A stretch of 64,000 nt of DNA, taken from assembly GCF_001748285.1 (NCBI RefSeq), contig NZ_BDGT01000011.1:51377-115376 (forward strand). Reading direction: 5' to 3'. Every line of letters begins with the position of its first letter. The first letter of the stretch is position 1. This document shows positions 7,565-15,339 of the stretch, piece after piece. The translations under genes and the position numbers were made by a program. The notes under the pieces were generated by a model that did not search any database, was not told the DNA's origin, and saw nothing but the letters and a program-made list of their open reading frames with translations. The DNA comes from Thermogemmatispora onikobensis (lineage in GTDB: Bacteria; Chloroflexota; Ktedonobacteria; Ktedonobacterales; Ktedonobacteraceae).

Positions 7565-8354
7565 GAAAAGATTCCTCCGGAGGCCACTCGATGATCTCCT
7601 TCCCCTTGTGAAAGACCTCCTCGTACCAGCTTGCGTCTGCATCCAATTGCTTGAGCTGCTCTTCGCTGATCTCAGAAGTATCGCGCAGGCCTCGCACTTC
7701 GAGCGCGGCCAGAACGGCCAGGGCGTGCCTCATAGAAGCTGAGAGAGGCCCATAGCGCTGGCGATCCGCTCGGGCCTTGGCGGCCAGTTGTTGATCGGCC
7801 TCAGTGGCCAGTATGCGGTAGTTGAGGGCCTTCTCTGTGAGTGCCTGCTCCAGCTCTTTAGATGAGTAGGCCAGGCCAGACTCAACGATCTCGTCGACAG
7901 CTTTTCTAGTAGGGATGGGCAGGTTGAGCGTGTTGAGTTGGTTTTTAATAAATCGACGCAGTATCCTGTTGAGCCTTTCTTGATGAATGGTGATGAGATC
8001 ACCTGACCCGGCCATCTCTTGAATCTCGTCAGTAAGAGTGGAGAGCTTGATGTTGAGCTGGCTTCTCAGCGCTGAGGGGATTTCATGGCTCTCGCTGGTT
8101 GAAAGCGGGTGCTGCCCAAAGGCCGAGAAGAGCGTCACATTATCAGGCTCGGGATAAAGATCGTTGCCGACCATGATGACGATGATCCTTTCTGTGAGTT
8201 GCCAGACACGCACGTTCGCCAGTTGCTGTGACTTGACTGCTGGTAGGGCCTGTCTCTCCTCCCTGGCTGGCGTCGGCGGCGGAGGCCGCCAGTAGCGACG
8301 CCGCCAGCGGCGTAACCAGGCTCGGGGACCATGCCGCCCATAGTGGTGCACCAT
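7533..8354 (-). CDS. Hypothetical protein, unknown function
   Basis: About 273 residues. I recognise no family. The first 50 residues are Arg/Pro-rich (RAWLRRWRRRYWRPPPPTP); the rest is a helical, charged protein, e.g. LRSQLNIKLSTLTDEIQEMAGSGD, KELEQALTEKALNYRILATEADQQLAAKARADRQRYG, EISEEQLKQLDADASWYEEVFHKGKEIIEWPPEE. A promoter at 8418-8446 would start transcription near 8411, which excludes the longer TTG start at 8426 and favours ATG 8354 or the internal ATG at MVGNDLYPEPD. It is followed by an overlapping small membrane-protein frame. Confidence 0.6.
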   Translation of the reverse strand: MVHHYGRHGPRAWLRRWRRRYWRPPPPTPAREERQALPAVKSQQLANVRVWQLTERIIVIMVGNDLYPEPDNVTLFSAFGQHPLSTSESHEIPSALRSQLNIKLSTLTDEIQEMAGSGDLITIHQERLNRILRRFIKNQLNTLNLPIPTRKAVDEIVESGLAYSSKELEQALTEKALNYRILATEADQQLAAKARADRQRYGPLSASMRHALAVLAALEVRGLRDTSEISEEQLKQLDADASWYEEVFHKGKEIIEWPPEESFRGQHNNDMGD

Positions 8355-8417
8355 TATTTTTGCACTAAAAAATTGACTCGCCCTGACGCACTGGAAATCG
8401 ATGTTTTTCTGTAGAAG

Positions 8418-8446
8418 AGTGTACAATTATCGATGCTTATTGTCAA
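8418..8446 (-). promoter_or_regulatory. Promoter TTGACA-N17-TACACT for the 7533-8354 gene
   Basis: Read on the minus strand: TTGACA (8446-8441), a 17-base spacer, then TACACT (8423-8418). This is a near-consensus sigma-70/SigA promoter. Transcription would begin at about 8411, giving a leader of about 57 bases to ATG 8354. Confidence 0.6.
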
Positions 8447-8611
8447 GAGATATCAACTGGTATCAATGTTTCACTCCATTGAAAAATAATGCCTGGTTGC
8501 TAGCTGCCCCAGCCTACTTCTGGCCGGAAGACGAGGATAACCTTGCCCTGCTATCCTGCCGCATGCTATAACTCGTAAGAGCACAGCTCTCCACTGTTCA
8601 GGAGCAGAACG

Positions 8612-9130
8612 ATGCCACAAAAAAAAGAGGAGCCGCGGCAGCTTTCCGCCCTGCCGCCTCACCCGCTGGATGGAGCAGCCGGAGCCATCAGGAGGCGCTT
8701 GCGTATCTGCGGCTGCGTCGCTCATACCCTGGAGTTAGAGGCGGCGGACCTGGCCCATCTCCCTCGCCAGACCTGGCAGGCCCCTTTCTCGTGTGAGGAG
8801 GGCTGGACCGTGCCCGCCCTGATCTGGGAAGGCTGGCGTTTGCACAGCCTGCTCGATCTGGCCCGGCCCTTGCCCACGGCGCGCGCAGTGGCCGTCTGCG
8901 CCGGCAGCTATGCGGTCTGGCTGACCCTCGAAGAGGCCGGGCAGGCCCTGCTCTGTGATCGTCTGAACGGCGCTCCCCTGACGCTCGAGCATGGGGCCCC
9001 GTGGCGGCTGCTCGTTCCTGGTGGCAGATGTTACACAAGTGTGAAGTGGGTCGATACTCTGCTTGTGGGCGAGACAGCTGGTGTCTCCACCGCCGAGGAG
9101 ATCGCCCGTCAGCGTCTACTGGCTCGCTAG
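8612..9130 (+). CDS. Molybdopterin-dependent oxidoreductase domain protein (sulfite-oxidase fold)
   Basis: 172 residues, about the size of an isolated oxidoreductase molybdopterin-binding domain. Family signatures: FSCEEGWTVPALIWEGWRLHSLL with the Mo-liganding Cys in the SxxEGW context, AGSYAVWLTLEEA, and GAPWRLLVPGGRCYTSVKWVDTL near the C-terminus, equivalent to the conserved PxxYGYKSVKW segment. Related proteins such as MsrP/YedY have a Tat signal and a longer N-terminus; here there is no signal peptide, so it may be cytoplasmic or depend on a partner. No haem or membrane subunit is adjacent. Substrate not predictable. Confidence 0.8.
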   Translation: MPQKKEEPRQLSALPPHPLDGAAGAIRRRLRICGCVAHTLELEAADLAHLPRQTWQAPFSCEEGWTVPALIWEGWRLHSLLDLARPLPTARAVAVCAGSYAVWLTLEEAGQALLCDRLNGAPLTLEHGAPWRLLVPGGRCYTSVKWVDTLLVGETAGVSTAEEIARQRLLAR

Positions 9131-9344
9131 AGCGCGAAAGCAAACCGCTGCCCTGACTTGTGGCAGAGCCTGGCCGGAAGGGGCGAGGCTGGCCCTGGCA
9201 GCTCGCGCTCCGGCGATTAGCCCAGCCGGAGCAAGTCCCAACCCGGCCCGCGGCGCCTTTCCCCTGAGCCTCGCCCAGGCACATGAGCGAGCCAGGTTTG
9301 CTCTACCCTGTGGCGCCGCCCGGGTGTGGCCTGGCCTGATCAGT

Positions 9345-10298
9345 TCAGCCCTGTTCTGCTCTCCCCGCCTCGGTGTCGCCCTGCTCGCTCGACGACGGTG
9401 GCTGGCCAGCACTGGGAGAGCCAGGGACACCAGCCATCTGGGCCAGCACATCGAAGAGCACCGCGAAATCCTCCTGGCCCAGTCCCAAAGCTCGCGCCGC
9501 CGTGAGCAACTCGTTGGTGAGAGCGACCGACGGCAGCGGCACATCGACCTCGCGCCCCAGCTCCTGAGCCAGCAGCAGGTCCTTCTGCATCATGTTGACG
9601 GAGAAGAGCGCCTCCGCTGGACGCTCAAGCACGAACGGACCGCGGTATTGCATGGCCGGCGAGGCCACAACGCTTTCCATCCAGACCCGAAAAGCTGTCT
9701 CGCGAGGGATACCCCCTTTCTCGGCCAGCAGCAAGCCCTCGCTGAAGGCCAGGAACTGCACCGGCAGGCTGAGGTTAATGGCGATTTTCATCAGCACGGC
9801 CTGTCCGTTGGAACCAACATAGTTGACTTTCGGGCCAATGTCGAGCAGCACAGGCCGCACCTGTTCGAAAACGGCCTGATCGCCGCCGACCATAATCGCC
9901 AGCCGGCCCTGCTCGACCGTCACCGTGCTCCCCGAAACGGGCGCGTCGAGCATGTGGGCGCCGCGCTCAGCGACGCGAGCCGCCAGGGCGCGACTGATCC
10001 CAGGGCTGACCGTGCTCATATCAATATAGATTTTGCCTGGACCCAGGCCGGCCAACAGGCCCTGTGGTCCCTCGGTAATGGCCTGCAGGGCCGCTGTATC
10101 AGCCACCATGCTGAAAATAATGTCGGCGGCCTGAGCCACCGCTGCCGGACTCTCTCCCCAGTGCATGCCGGCTTCCAGCAACCAGCGCGCCTTCTCACGG
10201 GTACGATTGTAGCCAGTGAGTGTATGCCCGGCTTGCAGCAAACGGTAGGCGATGCGCCCACCCATCGCTCCAAGGCCAACGAAACCCAGATTTGCCAT
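9345..10298 (-). CDS. NAD(P)-dependent beta-hydroxyacid dehydrogenase (3-HIBADH / GlxR-like)
   Basis: 317 residues. The N-terminal Rossmann motif GFVGLGAMGGRIA, substrate-loop DAPVSGSTVTVEQGRLAIMVGG and catalytic Lys motif GQAVLMKIAINL are those of 3-hydroxyisobutyrate dehydrogenase / tartronate semialdehyde reductase enzymes. They interconvert a beta-hydroxy acid and its semialdehyde using NAD(P). The start is the ATG at 10298, with GGAGG about 12 bases upstream; a TTG at 10307 is too close to that site. It is divergent from a FadR/GntR regulator whose operator is in the shared region, so it is probably controlled by it. The last 25 residues are a low-complexity Ser/Glu tail. Confidence 0.9.
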   Translation of the reverse strand: MANLGFVGLGAMGGRIAYRLLQAGHTLTGYNRTREKARWLLEAGMHWGESPAAVAQAADIIFSMVADTAALQAITEGPQGLLAGLGPGKIYIDMSTVSPGISRALAARVAERGAHMLDAPVSGSTVTVEQGRLAIMVGGDQAVFEQVRPVLLDIGPKVNYVGSNGQAVLMKIAINLSLPVQFLAFSEGLLLAEKGGIPRETAFRVWMESVVASPAMQYRGPFVLERPAEALFSVNMMQKDLLLAQELGREVDVPLPSVALTNELLTAARALGLGQEDFAVLFDVLAQMAGVPGSPSAGQPPSSSEQGDTEAGRAEQG

Positions 10299-10458
10299 CG
10301 CTGTCAATACCCTCCTCTACGGTAGAGTTGGTAGAGCGCGCTCCGCGCCCTGCTTCCTAGATAGTTCTACTCCAACCTCTCGCTCCAGTGCTACTGACTG
10401 GCCGTGAGAAGCGTCGCCTGTCCAGACTGAGCGCGCAGCCAACAGGCGAGTGGGAGTC

Positions 10459-10487
10459 TTGCCAAAGGCAGGCGGTCTGATTATACT
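10459..10487 (+). promoter_or_regulatory. Promoter TTGCCA-N17-TATACT of the FadR/GntR gene
   Basis: TTGCCA (10459-10464), 17 bases, TATACT (10482-10487), with a second TATAAT at 10487-10492. It ends just before the operator palindrome at 10496-10514, so a bound repressor would sit over the transcription start. Confidence 0.6.
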
Positions 10488-10495
10488 ATAATCAT

Positions 10496-10514
10496 TGGTA
10501 TGATAAACATACCA
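10496..10514. promoter_or_regulatory. FadR/GntR operator TGGTATG-N5-CATACCA
   Basis: A perfect inverted repeat with 7-base arms and a 5-base AT spacer. The TGGT...ACCA core resembles the general FadR-subfamily GntR operator (TGGTnnnACCA) but with wider spacing. It lies between the divergent dehydrogenase and the regulator, right after the regulator's promoter, indicating autoregulation and probably control of the dehydrogenase. Confidence 0.65.
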
Positions 10515-10560
10515 TCTGGTCTCTGACCGGGGAAAGATCCTGGCTGCAGCGGAGAAAGGA

Positions 10561-11259
10561 TTGTACTCACCTATTCAATCCAGCAAGCTGTTCGAACAGA
10601 TTGCGGAACAGATCGAAGAGCGTATTCTGCGAGGCGAACTGCGCAGCGGCGATCGTCTGCCGAGCGAGCGTGAATTAAGTGAGCAATTTGGGGCGAGCCG
10701 GACGGCGGTCCGGGAGGCCATGAAGACGCTGGCTCAGCGAGGGCTGGTCGATATGCGACCGGGACGTGGCACCATCGTCATCAATGCCACCTCGCGCGCC
10801 ATGCAACAGACCTTAGAGCTAATGGTGCGTGTTGGTCGCGAGGATGGCTACGCCAATCTGGTCGAGCTACGGGAGCTACTGGAGCCGGGCATTGCGGCCC
10901 TGGCTGCGGCGCGGGCCAGCGAAGAACACCTTGCGCGCCTGCGCGCGGTCGTGGAGCAGATGGATGCCAGCCTCCACGATGTCGAGGCCTACATTGCCGC
11001 CGACAACGACTTCCATCGTACGCTCGCCACGGCTTCGGGCAATCGCCTGATCCTCACCTTTGTTGACTCGATCGTCGATCTGCTCAGCGAGCAGCGCAAA
11101 CATATCTCGCGTATCAGCGGAGCAATGGAGCGGGCCCAATACCATCACAAGCGCATTCTAGAAGCGGTGAGCTGCCGCGATGCCGAAGCCGCCCGTCTGG
11201 CCATGCAGGAGCACCTGCACCAGGTCCGTCAGGATCTGGAGACGGCCAACCGCGGCTAG
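10561..11259 (+). CDS. FadR/GntR-family transcriptional regulator
   Basis: 232 residues. The N-terminal winged helix (KLFEQIAEQIEERILRGELRSGDRLPSERELSEQFGASRTAVREAMKTL) and RGLVDMRPGRGTIV wing are typical GntR. The C-terminal all-helical FCD ligand domain carries the metal/ligand residues in VELRELLEPGIAALAAARA, DNDFHRTL and HHKRILEAV...MQEHLHQV. FCD regulators usually sense small carboxylates. It probably controls both the divergent hydroxyacid dehydrogenase and the dehydrogenase-complex genes that follow; this is inferred from position. It starts with TTG, with GGAG 6 bases upstream. Confidence 0.92.
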   Translation: MYSPIQSSKLFEQIAEQIEERILRGELRSGDRLPSERELSEQFGASRTAVREAMKTLAQRGLVDMRPGRGTIVINATSRAMQQTLELMVRVGREDGYANLVELRELLEPGIAALAAARASEEHLARLRAVVEQMDASLHDVEAYIAADNDFHRTLATASGNRLILTFVDSIVDLLSEQRKHISRISGAMERAQYHHKRILEAVSCRDAEAARLAMQEHLHQVRQDLETANRG

Positions 11260-11529
11260 GAGCAGCGCCCGCGCGCCCGCCCTCCAGTCGGGCCCAGCGG
11301 TTAGTGAGCCAGCCGGCAGTCCAGCGGGCCTCAGTCGCTCTCTCAGACTGCCGGAGGGGGCGGGACGGCTGAGCTATTGATTGCTCCCCCGTGGGCCAAG
11401 GTTGGTGAGATATGCTCATCCTATTGTCCTTTCATCAGGCTACAATAGCTGACCCGGTGGTCGGTCGGCAGAGCAGCCGGGGCACTGCGTGAGAATGTCG
11501 CAGCAGTCAGGAGCGGGAGAAGCACAACG

Positions 11530-12555
11530 ATGGTCTCAGAGCACATCACCTCATCCGGGGAGCGTCCCCTGGCCTTTGACGAAGCCACGCGGACGCGCGA
11601 ACGACAATTTTGGCTGGGTCTCTACGAGCAGATGCTCACCATACGCCTCTTCGAGGAGCAAGTCAACGAGCTGTATATGAGCGCCAAAATGCCGGGCCTG
11701 GCCCATTTGTACAGCGGCGAAGAGGCGGTAGCTGTCGGGGTCTGCGCGGCCCTGCGCCGCGACGACTACATCACCAGCACCCACCGTGGTCATGGGCACT
11801 GTCTTGCCAAAGGCGCCGCCGTCGACCGTATGTTTGCCGAGTTGCTCGGTAAGCAGCCCGGCTACTGTCGCGGCAAGGGCGGCTCGATGCACATCGCCGA
11901 TCAGGAAAGCGGCAATCTGGGGGCCAATGCCATCGTCGGCGGTAGCGCTGGTATTGCCACAGGGGCTGCTCTCTCCTGCAAGCGCCGGGGCAGCGGCCAG
12001 GTCGTGGCCTGCTTCTTTGGCGATGGCGCCTTGGGGCAGGGCCTGCTCTATGAGGCCATGAACATGGCGGCGCTCTGGCAGCTGCCAGTCATCTACGTCT
12101 GCGAAAACAACCTCTACAACGAGTACACGCCCAACCGCGAGACGACTGCCGGTGATATGCTGGCTCGGCCCCGGGCCTTCGGCATCCAGACCGAGGAAGT
12201 CGATGGACAGGATGTACGCGCCGTTTACGCGGCTGCTGTGCGCCTTGTCGAGCGCGCGCGGCGCGGCGAGGGTCCGGCTTATCTCCAGTGCAACACCTAC
12301 CGTTTCTATGGTCATCATGTTGGCGACATTCAGCGCAGCTACTATCGTGCCCGCGAAGAAGAGGAATGGTGGAAGGCGCAGCGCGATCCTCTCAAGATTC
12401 TCAGCTCCTGGCTGCGTGAGCAAGGGCTGGCCGAGGAGCGCCACTTTGCCGAGATCGAGCGGCGCGTGCGTGCCCTGATCGAGGCAGGGGTGCGCTTTGC
12501 TCTGGAGGCTCCCTATCCTGATCCGCAAGAGGTGGCCCAGCATGTCTATGCCTAG
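11530..12555 (+). CDS. Thiamine-PP dehydrogenase E1 alpha subunit (pyruvate/acetoin type)
   Basis: 341 residues. The TPP-binding motif is GDGALGQGLLYEAMNMAALWQLPVIYVCENN (GDG to NN); GKGGSMHIAD and THRGHGHCLAKG are the conserved active-site segments of pyruvate/acetoin/branched-chain E1 alpha. The enzyme decarboxylates a 2-oxo acid (or cleaves acetoin) and passes the acyl group to lipoyl-E2. The gene overlaps E1 beta by 14 bases. AcoA-like versus PdhA-like cannot be settled by eye. The strict requirement for an E3 subunit is not met locally. Confidence 0.92.
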   Translation: MVSEHITSSGERPLAFDEATRTRERQFWLGLYEQMLTIRLFEEQVNELYMSAKMPGLAHLYSGEEAVAVGVCAALRRDDYITSTHRGHGHCLAKGAAVDRMFAELLGKQPGYCRGKGGSMHIADQESGNLGANAIVGGSAGIATGAALSCKRRGSGQVVACFFGDGALGQGLLYEAMNMAALWQLPVIYVCENNLYNEYTPNRETTAGDMLARPRAFGIQTEEVDGQDVRAVYAAAVRLVERARRGEGPAYLQCNTYRFYGHHVGDIQRSYYRAREEEEWWKAQRDPLKILSSWLREQGLAEERHFAEIERRVRALIEAGVRFALEAPYPDPQEVAQHVYA

Positions 12556-13576
12556 TGTCTCTAGTGCTGCCAGTGCGCCGCAGGCTCCAGAAGGCTGGCG
12601 CGAAATTACCCTGGGACAAGCGATTCGCGAGGCGCTGGCCGAGGAGATGCGCCGCGACCCGCGTGTGCTCCTCTTGGGAGAAGATGTCGCTGAGGCCGGC
12701 ACCCCCTTCAAGGTGCTCAGCGGCCTGGTCGAGGAGTTTGGACCCGAGCGCGTCATCGACACGCCCATCTCGGAGGCCGGCTTTACAGGGATCGGTGTGG
12801 GTCTGGCCATGACCGGCATGCGGCCCGTCGTCGACATCATGTTCGGTGACTTTCTGACGCTGGCAATGGATCAGATCGTCAACCAGGCGGCCAAGGTGCA
12901 CTATATGTCTGGTGGCAAGCTCAAGGTGCCCCTGGTGGTGCGCACGACGCTTGGGGCCACGCGCCGCTCGGCTGCCCAGCATAGCCAGAGTCTGCACGCC
13001 TGGTTTAGCCACGTCCCCGGGCTGAAAGTGGTGCTCCCCTCGACACCCTATGACGCCAAGGGCCTGCTGAAGACGGCCATTCGCGACGATAACCCGGTCC
13101 TCTTCTTCGAGGACAAGATGATGTATCAGCTCAAGGGGCTGGTGCCCGCAGGGGAGTATACCATTCCCTTTGGCGTGGCCGATATCAAGCGTGAGGGCAG
13201 CGATCTGACCATTGTGGCCACGAGCAGCATGGTCCAGGTGGCCCTGGCCGCCGCTTCAGCACTGGAGCAGCTCGGGATCAGCGCCGAAGTCATCGATCCG
13301 CGCACGACTTCGCCGCTGGACAAGCAGACGCTGATCGAGTCGGCCAGGAAGACGAGTCGCGTCATTGTAGTCGACGAGGGCTATCAGAGCTACGGCGTAA
13401 CTGCTGAGATCGCTGCCGTCATTAACGAAGGGGCTTTTTACTATCTCGATGCACCGGTCAAGCGGCTTGGGGCCCTCGATGTGCCGGTCCCGTTCTCGCC
13501 CGTGCTTGAGGATCTGACCGTGCCAACGCCTGACGCCGTCGTGGAGATGGCCCGGACCCTCTGCGGGCGAGCTTGA
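12542..13576 (+). CDS. Dehydrogenase E1 beta subunit (pyruvate/acetoin type)
   Basis: 344 residues, partner of the upstream alpha subunit. Recognisable E1-beta segments: ITLGQAIREALAEEMRRDPRVLLLGEDVAEAGTPFKV, DTPISEAGFTGIGVGLAMTGMRPVVDIMFGDFLTLAMDQIVNQAAKVHYMSGG and VIDPRTTSPLDKQTLIESARKTSRVIVVDEG. It contributes to TPP binding and forms the alpha2beta2 core. The start MSMPSVSS lies inside the 3' end of the alpha gene, consistent with coupled translation. The final segment KRLGALDVPVPFSPVLEDLTVP is standard for the family. Confidence 0.92.
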   Translation: MSMPSVSSAASAPQAPEGWREITLGQAIREALAEEMRRDPRVLLLGEDVAEAGTPFKVLSGLVEEFGPERVIDTPISEAGFTGIGVGLAMTGMRPVVDIMFGDFLTLAMDQIVNQAAKVHYMSGGKLKVPLVVRTTLGATRRSAAQHSQSLHAWFSHVPGLKVVLPSTPYDAKGLLKTAIRDDNPVLFFEDKMMYQLKGLVPAGEYTIPFGVADIKREGSDLTIVATSSMVQVALAAASALEQLGISAEVIDPRTTSPLDKQTLIESARKTSRVIVVDEGYQSYGVTAEIAAVINEGAFYYLDAPVKRLGALDVPVPFSPVLEDLTVPTPDAVVEMARTLCGRA

Positions 13577-13814
13577 GGCTCTGCGGCCCTCGTCTATCTG
13601 CTGAAAAGGAGAGGCTTGTCCTCGCTGGCAGGGAGGCCCGCGGTCAATGGCCAGGAAGCGCTCAATCAGGGAGCTTGTTCGTCGTCTCATCATCACTGTT
13701 GTCGTCACATCGTGTCAACACGATCGATGGTGATCGGTCAGCGCCTGGCGCCAGGAGGGGCCGGTAGCACGCGCCTGGCGCAGCGCTGCGACTCTGAGGG
13801 AGGAGAGACCAGCT

Positions 13815-15167
13815 ATGGCGATTAAGACCTATGGACCGATGGCCGTTGACTGGGAGGTGCGCGTCGACTACGAGCGGCTGCGCCGCGAGCGGTTGGCGCG
13901 GGTGCAGAAGGTGCTCAAGGAGTCTGAGCTAGGGGCCTTGCTCTGCTTCGACATGAGCAACATTCGCTATATTACGTCGACCCATATTGGCACCTGGGCG
14001 ATGGACAAGCTCTTCCGCTTTACCTTGCTGCCGCGGGATGACGAGCCGATCTTGTGGACCTTTGGCTCGGCGGCGCGCCATGATCAGCTCTATGCACCCT
14101 GGATGGGTGAGCGCGCGCGGGCAGGCATCTCGACGATGCGCGGGGCGATGGCTCCCGGCTCGGGACGAGCCGAAGATGTCGCCCGCAAGGTTCGCATTGA
14201 GCTAGAGGAGCGTGGGCTGCTCCATGAGCCATTGGGAGTGGATGTCATCGAGCCGCAGGTCCTCTTTGCTCTTCAGAAAGAGGGCATCACCATTGCCGAC
14301 GGGCAAAATCTCATGCAGACGGCACGTATGATCAAGACCCAGGACGAGATCACTCTCTTGAGCACCGCCTGCATGATGGTCGATGCGGCCTACGAAGAGC
14401 TGTATCGCTGGATGCGTCCAGGTGTGCGCGAGAACGAGTGCGTGGCCCTGGTCAGCAAGGTCCTCTATGATCTCGGCTCGGAGCACGTCGAGGGCGTCAA
14501 CGCTATTTCGGGCGAGCGCTGCAGTCCCCACCCGCATGTCTTCAGCGACCGCGTGCTGCGTCCGGGAGACCCCGCCTATTTTGACATTCTCCACAGTTTC
14601 AATGGCTATCGCACCTGCTACTACCGCACCTTTGCTGTGGGCAGCGCCTCGCCGGCGATGGTCGACGCCTACAAGCGTTGCCGCGAGATCCTCGATGTAG
14701 CCATCAACGCCATTAAGCCGGGCGTGACTACTGCCGAGGTCGTCAAGCTCTGGCCGCGCGCTGAGGAGTTTGGTTTCCCCAATGAAGAGGCAGCTTTCGC
14801 GCTGCAGTTCGGCCACGGCGTGGGCCTGACGATCTGGGAGAAGCCGGTCTTCAGCCGCCTGGTCTCCTTCGATCACCCCGAGGTCATCGAAGAGGGGATG
14901 GTCTTCGCGCTCGAGACCTTCTGGCCCGCCAGCGATGGCTGGACGGCAGCCCGCATTGAGGAGCAGCTTGTGGTAACAAAGGACGGCTGCGAGGTCATAA
15001 CGCGCTTCCCCGCCGAAGAGCTGCTCGTGGCCGGAACACGCTACTACACCGTCAACGGACCGCTCTCTCCCATTCGCGAGGTGCAGTCACATCTGAACAC
15101 GGCTGCTGGCCAGAGCGGGCCACGGATGCCGGCGCCAGCAGCGACCTCAGCAGGTCATACACTCTAG
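13815..15167 (+). CDS. M24-fold (DddP/creatinase-like) protein with altered metal site
   Basis: 450 residues with the two-domain aminopeptidase P/creatinase fold. Metal-site residues can be read: Asp257 (YFDILHSF), His334 (QFGHGVGL), Glu367 (FALETFW) and Glu382 (RIEEQ). The second canonical Asp, in the usual GYxxDxxRTF context, is Cys268 here (GYRTCYYRTF), and the DxG of the first ligand is DIL. The N-terminal NIRYITSTHIGTWAMDKLFRF segment resembles DMSP lyase DddP and its relatives more than true prolidases. It lies between E1 beta and E2, so it may release a small carboxylic acid used by the complex; this is inference. Peptidase activity should not be assumed. Confidence 0.8.
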   Translation: MAIKTYGPMAVDWEVRVDYERLRRERLARVQKVLKESELGALLCFDMSNIRYITSTHIGTWAMDKLFRFTLLPRDDEPILWTFGSAARHDQLYAPWMGERARAGISTMRGAMAPGSGRAEDVARKVRIELEERGLLHEPLGVDVIEPQVLFALQKEGITIADGQNLMQTARMIKTQDEITLLSTACMMVDAAYEELYRWMRPGVRENECVALVSKVLYDLGSEHVEGVNAISGERCSPHPHVFSDRVLRPGDPAYFDILHSFNGYRTCYYRTFAVGSASPAMVDAYKRCREILDVAINAIKPGVTTAEVVKLWPRAEEFGFPNEEAAFALQFGHGVGLTIWEKPVFSRLVSFDHPEVIEEGMVFALETFWPASDGWTAARIEEQLVVTKDGCEVITRFPAEELLVAGTRYYTVNGPLSPIREVQSHLNTAAGQSGPRMPAPAATSAGHTL

Positions 15168-15339
15168 CTCTTGCCCGCTGGTCCGTTCCGGCCTGGCCTG
15201 CTCGCCACTCTTGCCGGCCCTGGCTGGCTCTGCCAGGTGTCCGGGGGCAGGTCGAGGCAGGCCAGGCCCTGGCCCGAGCGTGGTGTCCGAGCTAAAGCCA
15301 CCAACTACCAGAGCAAAAGAAGAGGAGAGGAGTGCACTG

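Noticed and set aside
9063..10325. 420-residue plus-strand frame
   Set aside because: Antisense to the beta-hydroxyacid dehydrogenase; no motif and no ribosome-binding site.
11551..12840. 429-residue minus-strand frame
   Set aside because: Antisense to E1 alpha and E1 beta, which are unambiguous on the plus strand.
13815..15167. Annotation as a functional Xaa-Pro peptidase
   Set aside because: One canonical metal Asp is Cys and the sequence resembles DddP-like members more closely; activity left open.
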